From assembly GCA_030374765.1 (NCBI GenBank), contig JARGXX010000098.1, positions 682,001 through 746,000 on the forward strand: a stretch of DNA of 64,000 bases. The letters run 5' to 3'. The translations under genes were made by a program, and so were the position numbers. Below are positions 1 through 9,514 of this stretch, in pieces; the first letter of the stretch is position 1, and each line of letters opens with the position of its first letter. Under the pieces are notes generated by a model. That model did no database searches, had not been told where the DNA came from, and worked only from the letters and a program-made list of their open reading frames with translations. This DNA is from Agarophyton chilense (lineage: Eukaryota > Rhodophyta > Florideophyceae > Gracilariales > Gracilariaceae).

Positions 1-829
1 ATTTGTCGGCGCTCATGGCGTGGAACTCCACTCGGTGCCAACAAAAGAAGAAATCTAAGGATTGACGCAGACGACCATCGGACTCGTGCATCTCGTTCCA
101 ACAGACCCGATTGGACATCCAGAATAAGTGGTCGTACGGTGGCCAGAAGCACATAAGCGCCAAGAGATTATGACCAGCCGCAGGAAAGCACACATGAGGT
201 GAGATGAAGTCCGTGTATAGGTCCGAAAGGAGTTTGTTCACCTTGAACTGGTAATCGGCTTCTTCCTCGCAGCGGACGTACGGCATGTTCGCTTGCACGA
301 GTGTGCGACATCGCGTCGCCGAACGCGGATCCACAGGACAATGCAACCATCCGTTATACCACGAGACGCTGCGCGCGTTCTTGCTGCCCCTCCGGAAATC
401 GGGTATGTTGGGAAACCTTCGGGCTTCGAGATACATATGACAGAACCGCTGGTATTCTTCCACAGAGAACGGCAGAATGGAGTGACGTAATTCCTGCGGA
501 TTCCGTCAGATGGTATGGTCATAGCGGACCCCGGGACGTTCGTAAGCCACTTGGTAACCCGAAGAGCTCCCGGCTTGGTTGTTCGAAGCCATAGTGCCGC
601 TGCCTACAGGCTGTTCCGCCGGGAAATGGATAGGAAAGCCGACGAAAGCTACATAGTCCAGAGGGAGAATAGCGTATCCGACGGGCTTATAAGGCGAGTT
701 CGGCATCGCGCGCGACCAATGGAAAAGTACCACGATGGGAAGAAGAAGTGACGGAATTGACCCGAATGGACTGACAGGCGTGAACCACGGTGGACGAAGC
801 GCAGAGGGTCGCCAAAGGAAGAACGGAGA
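1..829 (-). pseudogene. Unrecognised protein-coding remnant, runs off left edge
   Basis: One reading frame on the minus strand stays open from 829 down to position 1 apart from a single TGA at 508-506, about 275 codons in all, and continues beyond the window. The translation is protein-like, rich in aromatic residues and well mixed, with segments such as VEEYQRFCHMYLEARRFPN and HNLLALMCFWPPYDHLFWM. I do not recognise the family. No start codon can be fixed because the frame has no convincing upstream ATG. The lone TGA sits between two stretches that read as one protein, so I take it as a recent nonsense change or an exon edge. The SINE-like element at 1246-1590 lies upstream. It could be a host gene or part of a mobile element; low certainty on both. 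Confidence 0.35.
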
Positions 830-1245
830 CTAAGGAAGGCCCCAATTACCGTCAGAGGAGAAGAAGCCAATGGTTCATCTCTGCAACGCGACGGGAGGAA
901 TGCGCCGGCGATGCACCTATGGCCAGCGCACAGGGTGCGCGGGAGTTTCAGTCCTTAGGCAAATTATTTTCCACCCCGGCGCCAATGGTCAGCTCAAGCT
1001 TCCCCGCATCCCCGCAGGCGATGACGACGCGACGTCCCGTCGCGCGCAATGGTACCGGGAGTAACGAAGTGCTCGCGTGCCCTGGGTCAATCATGAGGCC
1101 ATTTGAACTTCGCCGTGACAACCGAATCCTAAGGAGAGAAATATGTGAAGGAGCAACGATAACGGTTGAGCCCTGTAAGTCGCCGGGGCCTGAGGTATCT
1201 TACAGACGCCACGAGGACGGGCTGACCTCAGCTGGGCTCATTTAG
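830..1245. other. No recognisable gene
   Basis: This stretch sits between the left-edge reading frame and the SINE-like element. Short open frames occur on both strands but none has a recognisable motif or a good start. I see no RNA gene. Confidence 0.4.
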
Positions 1246-1590
1246 ATTATTAATTTATTTTAATTAGTGTAATAGACTAGCATTACAGTGCCGGGGAGAT
1301 CCCAGCGCCTCGCCAGTACTATTTACTTGGCTCCAGTGACGCTTCTCCCTTAGAGTAAGGTAGACCCCGTTAGGATACTAAATTACTCCCTTTGGTACAT
1401 TAGTTCCACCAATTGGTCTTCAAGCCATCGTTTTCGTAGCTCCAACCTAAAGGACTACGCAGCAAACGCCAGCCCATCGCACCAAGCACTCTGGGAGTGC
1501 CGCCGTTAAGGATTCGAACCTTAGGACCCGCTCTTCCACGCCACCACCGGTCGAGATCCGTACGCTGACCAACCAGTTATTGCATTACAA
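1246..1590 (-). mobile_element. SINE-like element with tRNA-type internal promoter
   Basis: Read on the minus strand, positions 1522-1512 give GGTTCGAATCC, an exact match to the Pol III B box. About 1575-1563 give GGTTGGTCAGCG, a plausible A box roughly 50 nt upstream. The head is tRNA-like: the T arm has a 5 bp stem and 7 nt loop. It cannot be a working tRNA because no 5' sequence pairs with the 3' acceptor half. The head is followed by about 240 nt of unrelated body and an AT-rich tail near 1262-1246. That order (tRNA head, body, AT tail) is the layout of a SINE. Copy number elsewhere is unknown. Confidence 0.4.
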
Positions 1591-1804
1591 TGCGGCCGCT
1601 GCGTTCCTTCATCAGCATCCCATCGTATTACTCCGACGAGTCGCCGAACGTCTTCGGCGTCGAGATTCCGTATCTTCACATTCGACGAGACCCGTCCACG
1701 CCTTCCACGTCATCAACGTGTGCTGCCGAGCTGTAAGAACGCCCACAACGTTTGTAGCGCTTGCGCTGCAGCGCTCCTCCACTAAAACCGCATGCCTGTC
1801 GGCG

Positions 1805-2746
1805 ATGCGTCGCGCTTGCCGTATTTGGCCTACCATCATCGACGCGCCGCTGTTACCCACGGAGTTTGTGGAGCAGCCTCGCACTGCCTCGCCACCGGGC
1901 ACCATCATGCTCTCACCATTCCAAGCGCCGTTTCAGTGGGATAAGAATGCCTCGCACTCCTTGTTCCGCTCATATAACGCCCGATATCCAGACTACCCGC
2001 TCCACTGGTTGGAGCTGGGCGCCCATGCCCTTTCGTGGCTTCTCATTTCGCTCTTTTTATTTCTATTCATCCCCATAACGTTGCTCATCATTGCTGCGCT
2101 GCTTGTCAACCTTTTGGGCGTCATTATCATCGACCTTTTACTCATAGTCGTCTTCAAGTCGCTTTTTCGTCGTCATTTACCACACTACAATCGCTATTTC
2201 GCCCCGCTCTTGCTACCTGCCGTCATTCATTTTTGTTTTTCATCTGGCCATGCTACACGCACCGGCCTGGTTGCTGCTTTTTTTCCGTTAGCGGCGGCCC
2301 ACAAGCAGCTGCCGCCCACGTGATGGTGTCTTTATCTCTTCTGTCTTTGCGTCGTCATATGGGCGCTGTATACCGCCTTCAGTCGCGTTGTGCTGGGCCG
2401 ACACCACATTTTGGACGTCATCGCCTGTTTTTCGCTAGAGGTCTTGTACGTGTTTATGTGTGCACCATGCTTGGTTACACGCACAGTCGCCGAACCTTCA
2501 AGAGACGAGCTTCGCGTCATGTTCTTTGGGTTGAGACAGGTGCCCTTTCCCGTTTTCGGCAATAACGTGGGTTCTACCCTTTCTCTCACAAAGCGATACA
2601 TGGAAATTCATCTTTGCCGCATCCAAAAAAAGAGTTTTATTATTAACTTCTCTTGCGCCCTGGTTTTCTCAAGTCAGGCCGTGCGCTCCCGAAGGCTTTG
2701 CCTTCAACGCGTGGCGCTCAACGAGGGCAAACTAGGGACATTTTAA
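1805..2746 (+). pseudogene. PAP2-family lipid or polyisoprenoid phosphatase, one in-frame TGA
   Basis: The protein resembles presqualene/polyisoprenoid diphosphate phosphatases (PLPP6-like), which remove phosphate from lipid phosphates in ER-type membranes. Two or three membrane spans precede KSLFRRHLP, which corresponds to the first PAP2 motif. The second motif reads SSGHATR where PSGH is usual, and the third reads SRVVLGRHHILDV, with the expected Arg, His and Asp. A TGA at 2321-2323 falls between motifs two and three in an otherwise continuous frame, with no room for an intron, so the product would lose motif three. The start is uncertain; ATG at 1805 and 1907 are both in frame. The Pro-to-Ser change and the stop together suggest decay. 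Sequencing error or recoding are alternatives. Confidence 0.6.
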
Positions 2747-2861
2747 TCTTCACTGCTATCCCCATCGTCTTCGCGCTCGCATTTCTTCAACTGTCTCGGT
2801 GACTGGGAGTGTTTCTTGTGTTTCTTCTCGCCATATACATAAGAGAGAGCCGTTGAACGCA

Positions 2862-3686
2862 TTAGACTAGACTAAAGTATTCCACTGCCACTGATTCATC
2901 GCACAATGCAGGCGCGTTTGTAAACAGTATGATCTCATAGTGACCTTTGAGTGTCTTATTAAGTTCCATTTGCGTTTTTAAGGACTCATCTGCCAACCGA
3001 AGCTGCTTCTTCGAGATTTTCTTTTTTCCCAATGCGTCCTTCGCGCGACGACGCCCAACGGAACTTTCTACACGTATAGTAGGCTCTGTTTTAGTGCTTG
3101 AGCCTTCAGTCCTCCCCACTTCCTTTTCAATTTCTGTTCCGGACAATGACGGTGTCAAGACAGCCGAAAACTTCTCGTGATCACGAAGAACTTACAATGC
3201 CATGAAGAAGCAAAACGGCTTTCTACAGTATTCTTGAGCTTTTTACAATGCTATAACATTGAGAAGACCTGTAGCAATAGAGATCAAATGATTTACGGAC
3301 AACACACTGGGCTATGCACGCAGAACACGAACATAGAAGGCAGAAAACACCATAACTTAGTTTTTTATTGCTTTTCTACGATGAAAAATAGATTCAGGAG
3401 TCCGTGTGTCGTGGGTTACAGGCTTGAATGTTTTTCATAGACGTCGGAAACTTGCTGCATGAAGTAGTGTGCCTTCTGTTCTGTGCCTTGTATCGGGATC
3501 CCAACACTGTGATCCACGTTTAAAAATGACAGAATCCTCTAACAGTGTAAAGTGAGCTCCACGTAAAGCGTTCTTAAGTTTGCGTGACTTGAGCGCTGGT
3601 TTTTCTTCTTTTGCACTGGCGCAAGTGGAGGGAATTTTGTCAAAACGAGGGATAGGATCTGCCATGATAATGAAGAAGTGATGCAA
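2862..3686 (-). pseudogene. Broken SANT/NAM-type DNA-binding protein of a DNA transposon
   Basis: Pieces of one protein lie in order on the minus strand but in different frames. They are an N-terminal start (MADPIPRFDKIP), a Myb/SANT helix region ending GTEQKAHYFMQQVSDVY near 3450, a middle part (RTPESIFHRRKAIK, then a KPF..F and VLRDHEKFS stretch near 3200), and a C-terminal part with GRRRAKDALGKKK and ESVAVEYFSLV. This is the order of the NAM-associated SANT proteins found beside plant and algal Harbinger-type transposases. At least two frameshifts and two stops interrupt it. The C-terminal 99 codons (2862-3158) are open. No matching transposase lies next to it, so it seems an orphan remnant. 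Confidence 0.55.
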
Positions 3687-3739
3687 CTGCGAGGGGGGCG
3701 TTTGTAAGAGCTAATGATGCTTAGAACTCGCATTTTTGT

Positions 3740-4718
3740 GTCGTAGAGAGAATGGGATTTGCCTGATTTACAGATTTTGCCGCGAAATGTACTTGATCAT
3801 GAGAAATGAGCAGCCGTAAAGCCTTTTCTTCGATAGAACTAGGTCAGAGAGAAAAGAAGCAAATTGCCTCGATTTGCACCCTTAAATTCTGCCGATGCTT
3901 TTTTATTTGACACTTTTGTTGACCGGTGCGGCCGACCAGGCAGGTGCATTGAAGCAAATTGAATCATTTGGTAATCTACCCATTCCCGGTGGATATGATT
4001 TTAAACACTAGATTTTTGCTTATATTGATTCATGATTTGGCTATTTTAGTGTTTTTTTGCTGAGTGTGGCTAGCGTTTCCAAGCTTTTTGATATGTGTGT
4101 GGTTAGATGCGACTTTAGAACAGTCATTTGGGGTACAAAAAAGTGTAAAATCTTTGCGCAAATATCTGGAAGACGATAGAGAGGAAAGAAGACGGTGTGC
4201 GCGGACTACCAAAAAGGATTAGTGGGGTTTCGCTCGTTAGGCGGGAAAGACGAGCAGCATCGACCAATGGTGCAGCTGCACGTGGAAACTCTTTTGGTCA
4301 TGGGAATGAAATCCGCGACCCAAAAACCGGAAATATGGACCCAGGATTTGTTTCAACACACTTCAGTTTTGTAGTTTGCTTCGCTGGTGGTGATGGATAT
4401 TATTGTTTTTTGCTTTTTTAACTTGGCAAGCTACTTTAGTATTGTGCTCCTACAGACGTAAACTGCAGATGGGTGGCTAGAACTACCTGTTCAATTCCTG
4501 ATTTTTATGCATTTAGGCATCATTAACTGGCAAAAATTTTGCCGTCAAACGCGATGTCATCGAGTGATCCGTGTATGGGGTATAAAATGTCACGCAAGAA
4601 CTGTCGAACCCTATGAGATTTCGTCGGTCACCTCATCTCGCGTCGTCTTTAGATATCTCTGCCACCAGGAAGAAGCCAAGCTCCAAGCTCCCACCCCGTC
4701 TCTCTCGTTCACGCAGCA
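3740..4718. other. Intergenic, no gene seen
   Basis: AT-richer DNA with no long open frame that has recognisable features. It separates the broken SANT gene from the small Cys-rich gene. Confidence 0.5.
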
Positions 4719-5036
4719 ATGTGCAAATATATCAGGACTTCATATCGTTGTGGGCACACTCTGCAAGAGAGCAGTTTTTGCGAGAATGCCCGCCGCGATC
4801 CACAAACAGATGCTTTGGTCATGTGTGAACGCAGATTGCAACCCGCTTGTTACGATTATTATCTTGTTTGCGGCGATGCAGACTGTGTTCTATCTACGAA
4901 AGGCGGCGTGTGGGTCTGTTGCAAGTGCCACTTTGGCGAGACTTACCGCGGACTCAATCGCCACAGGTTTTGTATAGGACGCGATTGTGACCATGAAGTC
5001 TGCTCCAAGTGTGAAGCATGGAAGCCAAGTATATGA
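4719..5036 (+). CDS. Small cysteine-rich, probably zinc-binding protein
   Basis: An intact frame of 105 residues starts at ATG 4719. It opens MCKYIRTSYRCGH and carries more than a dozen cysteines in CxxC-like pairs (CCKC, CSKC) with interspersed His, ending EVCSKCEAW. No signal peptide or membrane span is visible. The spacing of an early RCGH motif and late paired cysteines is like small zinc-ribbon or degenerate-RING proteins common in fungi, but I cannot name a family or function. It is short and stands alone in a decayed region, so it may be a real gene or a chance frame; the ordered Cys pairs argue for the former. Confidence 0.5.
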   Translation: MCKYIRTSYRCGHTLQESSFCENARRDPQTDALVMCERRLQPACYDYYLVCGDADCVLSTKGGVWVCCKCHFGETYRGLNRHRFCIGRDCDHEVCSKCEAWKPSI

Positions 5037-6137
5037 GATTCCCACCCAGGCAAACTGTTCGTACGCTTTGATTTTCGCTGCTGGCTTCGCAAGTGAGGTT
5101 ACATGGCGATTGACGTTGGACATGGCTTTTGAGCAACTCTCTGCTGTTCGCCACGCCCTGCTCTGCAAGCTCTTTTCGCCCCAGCTTTGTTTTTATGCCC
5201 CGAGACTAGTTGAGTTTGATTCTTCATGTTGCGCCTGCAGCAAGTGCACGCCGCGAGTGTTTCCCACCTTCCCGGCCATGAGCACGCTGTGAGCACGATG
5301 CTGTGAGCGGCCCGAAAACCTGCACAGAGTAGTATGTAGCTATTGTTGCGACTGGATGTATTCAAGACCGAATCAAATTGTAAATACAGAGCAGAATGAC
5401 GAAGAACATCACGTTTGGGCTTTTACTGAACCAAAGCTCGAGTTGCGTGCTACATGGTCGACGAGCTTCCTCGTCGTGGTGAAAGTGGGTTAAGAAAAAT
5501 GGAAGGATGCCAGCCCACAACATGTGTGCGTGGTCAACGGCGCTCGTCAATGTGTGTCACGTGATAATATCTCGCATTTCCTCCTCCCTGAGCAATAACC
5601 AACCCTCCGACGTTCTCACTAGTAGGCAGGCACAAACGCACTGCCATCGCCAGGCAGACGTGGCAGACGACAGTGAGGGTTGTCATCGGAAAGAAATACA
5701 AAAAAATTGTTTCAGTTATGAGTTTGGTAAAAGCTAAAAGCGGTTCTTCCGTCTTCACACTATCGCTCTGCATACTGTAAAAGAAGAAGACACACTACCT
5801 AAAGGATGTGGAGGCGAGTGTACTCGTAAACGACTACTCGCATGTAGAAAACCGGACTCTTGCAACTTAATCGATGAAACCCTAGAGGCACAAAGAACAC
5901 GAAATGCGTTCAGCTCCCCCCAACGGCCATCGGAGTGCTTAGAAGACATGAGAACACCACACTTACCACAGCGCGGAGCTCTTCTAAGAAAAAAACCCCC
6001 CAATACACGAACGGTTGGTCAAAAAAAAAGACGCACGGAGCGCAACGAGGAAACAAAGATGTCCTGGTTCCTCATCACAATCAGTGTTGTAGCAATGGGG
6101 GGTAGGCACTGAACAGTGACCGGACCATAAAAAAAAG
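5037..6137. other. Intergenic, no gene seen
   Basis: About 1.1 kb between the Cys-rich frame and the end of the hydrolase gene. Short frames on both strands show no motif. The last part is presumably the 3' flank of the minus-strand hydrolase. Confidence 0.5.
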
Positions 6138-7454
6138 CTAGGACACATACCCTCGTAGCTGACGCGAGCCGTTCTTCTCCGAATGTCTTCTGCGATGACT
6201 CTTCGCAACTAGGTCAGAGTCCGACGACCTTTTCGCGAGCTTATTGCCTGAGTCATCACAAGCGCCCCACAGCGCCCTGAGCTCCTCCTCATGTAACTGT
6301 CTGGCACTTCTCGAAGGCATGAGCAGGTTTGGAAGGTTCGCATACGAAGAACTAGCCCTTGCAGCATTTCTCTTACGCCCATTGTGTCGATTCTTCGCCC
6401 TGGAAGAGGAGCGCTTTAAGGCAGGCAGCTCCTCGTCGGCGTGGTGCGCGGCGCTGGATTGACGTTCGGCGCGCGGTTGCAGCATCCTCGGGCCAAAACA
6501 GGATGCGACTCTGCCCAGACCCTTTGACGAGACCCTTCGCAGGGCTTCAGAATGCGGAGACTGTTGATGCAGGTGCAAACGCGGCGGGCTCCACCTTCGA
6601 AACTCCTGCAAAACAGTCATGTATCGCAAAAAGACCTCATACTGAAAACGAGAGGATTCGAGATTGTTGTGCGAGGCGTCGCGAATCCACAGCGGTTCCA
6701 GCGGGAACCTGGCGCGCCTGGTGAGTTGCAGGCCGTGCGAGAAGGGGACGACATTGTCCACCATGCCATGCACACAGAAGATGGGAACGTGCACGCGATG
6801 AATCTTGTCAATGTTTGCAAACATGTCGAAGTTGGGGGTGGTTGGGACTGAGTTGAACACAACGCGGACGCAGGAGAGTAGTGGGGCGATGAGCACAACG
6901 CCGCCAAGGTCGGGTCCCAGGGTGGCAGCCAGGTCGATGGTAGGGCCGGAACCCAAGGACCTGCCGAAGAGCAGAATGCGATCGGGCGCAATTCGCCTGT
7001 GGCGGACGAGATAGGAGTAGGCGGCGCGGATGTCGGCATAGCAATTGGTCTCGGAGGCCTTGCCCGTGGAGATACCGTAGCCAGAATAGTCGTAACAGAG
7101 CACAGAGGTGTTGAGGGTGTTGGAGAGCTGCAGGGCGTAGGAGGCAGTGACGCCAAGGTCCTCACCGTTGCCGTGGCTGAAGAGGATGGTGAAGTGCGAG
7201 CGCGGGTGGTGAAAGAAAGAGGCAGCTATAGTATTCCCCCTGGAGGTTTGAAGATAAAAGACGGGGTGGTGCACGTAGTCGGCGGCGAGGTTGGAGCCGT
7301 CGATGCTAGCGTCGGTGGTGGTGACGCCCTCGTCTTCATCTTCGGACTCTGCGTGGGCGGAGCGGATGCGACGAAAGGTGATGGAGCCGTCGTCATCAGC
7401 GTAGGTGGGCGGCACAGGCGGCTGAAAGACGATGTGGCTGTACAAAATTCCCAT
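6138..7454 (-). CDS. ABHD17-like serine hydrolase (probable protein depalmitoylase)
   Basis: This is a 438-residue alpha/beta hydrolase close to the ABHD17/FAM108 group, which remove palmitate from membrane-bound proteins. Visible features are the oxyanion region LFSHGNGEDLG (about 91-101), the typical CYDYSGYGIS (120-129), the nucleophile elbow GRSLGSG with Ser166, Asp233 in HGMVDNVVPF, and His262 in DASHNN, so the triad is complete. Animal members start with a palmitoylated Cys cluster. Here the start is MGILYS, which fits the N-myristoylation pattern MGxxxS. The hydrolase ends near 290; the last 150 residues are basic, Ser/Arg-rich and probably disordered. The ATG at 7454 is followed directly by the conserved part. 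No introns are needed. Confidence 0.85.
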   Translation of the reverse strand: MGILYSHIVFQPPVPPTYADDDGSITFRRIRSAHAESEDEDEGVTTTDASIDGSNLAADYVHHPVFYLQTSRGNTIAASFFHHPRSHFTILFSHGNGEDLGVTASYALQLSNTLNTSVLCYDYSGYGISTGKASETNCYADIRAAYSYLVRHRRIAPDRILLFGRSLGSGPTIDLAATLGPDLGGVVLIAPLLSCVRVVFNSVPTTPNFDMFANIDKIHRVHVPIFCVHGMVDNVVPFSHGLQLTRRARFPLEPLWIRDASHNNLESSRFQYEVFLRYMTVLQEFRRWSPPRLHLHQQSPHSEALRRVSSKGLGRVASCFGPRMLQPRAERQSSAAHHADEELPALKRSSSRAKNRHNGRKRNAARASSSYANLPNLLMPSRSARQLHEEELRALWGACDDSGNKLAKRSSDSDLVAKSHRRRHSEKNGSRQLRGYVS

Positions 7455-7560
7455 AGGGGGAAGGGGGAAGGGAAAGGGAAAGGGGGGAAGGGAGAAGGCG
7501 AGGGGCGGGGGAGGGGGCGAAGGGATGACAGCAACGGGGAGGAGAGAGGGGGGGGGGGGA
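7455..7560 (-). promoter_or_regulatory. G-tract block upstream of the hydrolase start
   Basis: The plus strand is a run of G tracts of three to ten bases separated by A or C, so the transcribed-sense strand of the hydrolase has a C-rich leader. It lies directly upstream of the ATG and is likely 5' UTR or core promoter. Four or more tracts could form a G-quadruplex. Confidence 0.4.
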
Positions 7561-7624
7561 AAGATGAGTTAGGTGTAGATAGTGGTAGTACTACAGACGG
7601 GAATTGGACGCGAAAAACGGAGCG

Positions 7625-9070
7625 TCATGGGGGGTGCTGTCGGGGACGCACGCGCACAAGGGCGTCGTGGCGCGGGCGCAGCACGGGCATGTAGCGCATG
7701 TGATGGTCGCGCACGGCGGGGCCGGCCACGTCGAGATGCAGCAGCACGGCGGCCACGATGCGACGCAGCAGCTCCCACGCCACATGGCGGCCGCGGCAAT
7801 GGCGCGCGCCGGCGCCGAAGCTAAGCGGCGCGTCGATATCGGGGGGGGTGGATGCGTCGTCGGCGGACGCGTCGTCGGACACGGGCGGAGGGACGGTGGG
7901 CGCGAAAGGGCACGCAGAGCGCGTCCAACGCGTAGTGTCGAAGACGGTGGGACGAGCAAACGCGGCGGCGTCGCGGTTGGCGTGAAGGTACGATAGCCAT
8001 ACGGCGGCGCCGGCGCGTACGCGTAGCCCGTGCACGGAGGTGTCTCGTGTGGCGCAGCGCACGGCGCCGGCCAGCGGCGGGTACAGTCGTAGCGTCTCCA
8101 TCAGCACGCCGTCCAGCAGTTGAACTTGTCCGCGTCGCAGCTGCGTGGCCACATCGAGCTGCAGCTGTTGGTGACGTTCCTCCGCCACCACCGCCACCGC
8201 CAACGTCGCCGTGCTCGCCACCGCCTTAGCCACCGCCGGCGACAGCAGCGTCAGCAGCACCTGCACTGCGTCTTGCTGCCGCACGCGTCGCGTCAGCACC
8301 AGTCGCGCCAGCACCTGTGCGCTGCAGCTGTCGCCATCGTCATGTTGATCGTCGCGCTCGCGCAGCGCGCGTACGCGCCGCGCCACATGCGCCGCCAACA
8401 ACCGCGTGAGCTCGTGGTACGCTTGTACGCCGGCTGCGCGCGCGCTTCGCGCCCCAAACGCGCTCACGCTAAGAGGCACGGCCGCCACGCCATTGAAGTG
8501 CTCCGTACACAGCGTGCGGATGCGACGCCGTTGCTCAAGCGGCGTGTCGCCCAGCACCGCTTCCACCATCACTTGCGCCACCAGCGGCTTGAACGCCGCG
8601 TACAAGGCCATGTCGCACACTCCGGCGGGCGTCGTCGCCGCGCGCTGCGCGTACAAGGCCACCAGCTCGTCCGCCAGACGCGTGGCGCGCGTCGCGAACG
8701 GCTTCGCGTCGCGCAGACACTCGTCCAACAGCGCCAGCTGCGCGCCGCGCACGTCCGCGCCGTCGGCTGCCACAATGAGGTTGGGCGCGGGGTACAGCGC
8801 CGTGAGCATCGGCGCGTATGCCGCGCCCGCGTCCAGCGCCGCGTGTTCGTCTTCCCCACCGCTGCTGTGCAAAAGCACCGCCGCGCCCGTGTGGTACGAG
8901 CACGTGAAGATGGTGCTCATGCGGAACAGATTGGTGCTGAAGGTCGGGCCGTACTGCGCCACGCGCGTGTCGATGAAGCGCTTCACGTCGGCGAGGAACG
9001 CCACCGTCTCGCCGAGCAGCGGCAGCCCGCGCGCGCCGCGCACCTCGCGCCCCGTCGTCTCCGCCGCCAT
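7625..9070 (-). CDS. Cytochrome P450 with an atypical I helix
   Basis: This is a 481-residue heme-thiolate enzyme. It shows the K-helix ExxR as ETLRLYPP (Glu325, Arg328), a PERF-like DTTRW (378-382), and the heme-binding loop FGAGARHCRG with the ligand Cys425. The start RGLPLLGETVAFLAD resembles the proline-rich hinge of CYP26/CYP51/CYP120-type enzymes, but no N-terminal membrane anchor precedes it, so it may be soluble or use a short targeting segment. The I helix (about 268-292, with LTLLSPAVAKAVAST) lacks the acid-Thr pair used for oxygen activation in monooxygenases. This also occurs in CYP74-type rearrangement enzymes. Substrate unknown. It faces psbO across a short divergent intergenic region. 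No introns; very GC-rich. Confidence 0.85.
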   Translation of the reverse strand: MAAETTGREVRGARGLPLLGETVAFLADVKRFIDTRVAQYGPTFSTNLFRMSTIFTCSYHTGAAVLLHSSGGEDEHAALDAGAAYAPMLTALYPAPNLIVAADGADVRGAQLALLDECLRDAKPFATRATRLADELVALYAQRAATTPAGVCDMALYAAFKPLVAQVMVEAVLGDTPLEQRRRIRTLCTEHFNGVAAVPLSVSAFGARSARAAGVQAYHELTRLLAAHVARRVRALRERDDQHDDGDSCSAQVLARLVLTRRVRQQDAVQVLLTLLSPAVAKAVASTATLAVAVVAEERHQQLQLDVATQLRRGQVQLLDGVLMETLRLYPPLAGAVRCATRDTSVHGLRVRAGAAVWLSYLHANRDAAAFARPTVFDTTRWTRSACPFAPTVPPPVSDDASADDASTPPDIDAPLSFGAGARHCRGRHVAWELLRRIVAAVLLHLDVAGPAVRDHHMRYMPVLRPRHDALVRVRPRQHPP

Positions 9071-9514
9071 CGCGCGCTTAGCGCACCCCTTCGGCCTCGT
9101 TCAACTTGTCTTCGTTGCCTTGCTTTCGCTTCGGCTCGCTTTTAGGGTCAGGCCGCCAGCGCGCCCACGTTGCCCGCGTGGCCACGACCGCCACGCTTGA
9201 GCGGCGATCTGCCGCGTGGCTGCTGGTGAAAAATCTGCGTGCGTGAAACGTGCGGTGGCGCGAGACGCGCGCGGAGTAGCGGATGCATGCCGGCGCGCAG
9301 CTCGCGCCAGGGTTGTTCCGTTTCCACCCCCGCAGCTCTCTTCAGCACACTTCTCCCCTCCCCTCTGTGACAGTGCGTTCTTGTTGACTTCACCACTCTT
9401 CGTCGCCCAACTCCCGCCCGGTGTGTGTGTGTATGTCCCTGTTGCTCCCCCCTCCGTCGCCGCTCCCCTTCCCGCCCTACCCGCCCTACCCGCCCTACCC
9501 GCCCGTTCTCCGCC
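9071..9514. promoter_or_regulatory. Divergent promoter region between the P450 and psbO
   Basis: The 444 bp between the two ATGs must hold both promoters and 5' UTRs. It contains a GT run (9421-9431) and the pyrimidine-rich repeat leader of psbO. No clear TATA box is seen. Long frames here look like GC-rich shadows. Confidence 0.5.
9472..9507 (+). repeat. 9-bp tandem repeat in the psbO leader
   Basis: CCGCCCTAC occurs three times head to tail (9472-9498) followed by a partial copy, ending 8 bp before the psbO ATG. Confidence 0.8.

Noticed and set aside
1490-1590. A tRNA-like T arm and B box, possibly a tRNA gene on the minus strand
   Set aside because: No 5' sequence pairs with the 3' acceptor half and no anticodon stem forms; treated as a SINE head instead.
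2321-2323. TGA in the PAP2 gene as selenocysteine
   Set aside because: PAP2 enzymes are not known selenoproteins, and several nearby genes have TGA within obviously dead frames.
6999-7694. Gly/Val-rich plus-strand frame opposite the hydrolase start
   Set aside because: Shadow of the hydrolase gene and of the G-tract block.
8120-9145. Long plus-strand frame opposite the P450
   Set aside because: Arg/His/Gln-rich translation typical of a shadow of a GC-rich coding strand.
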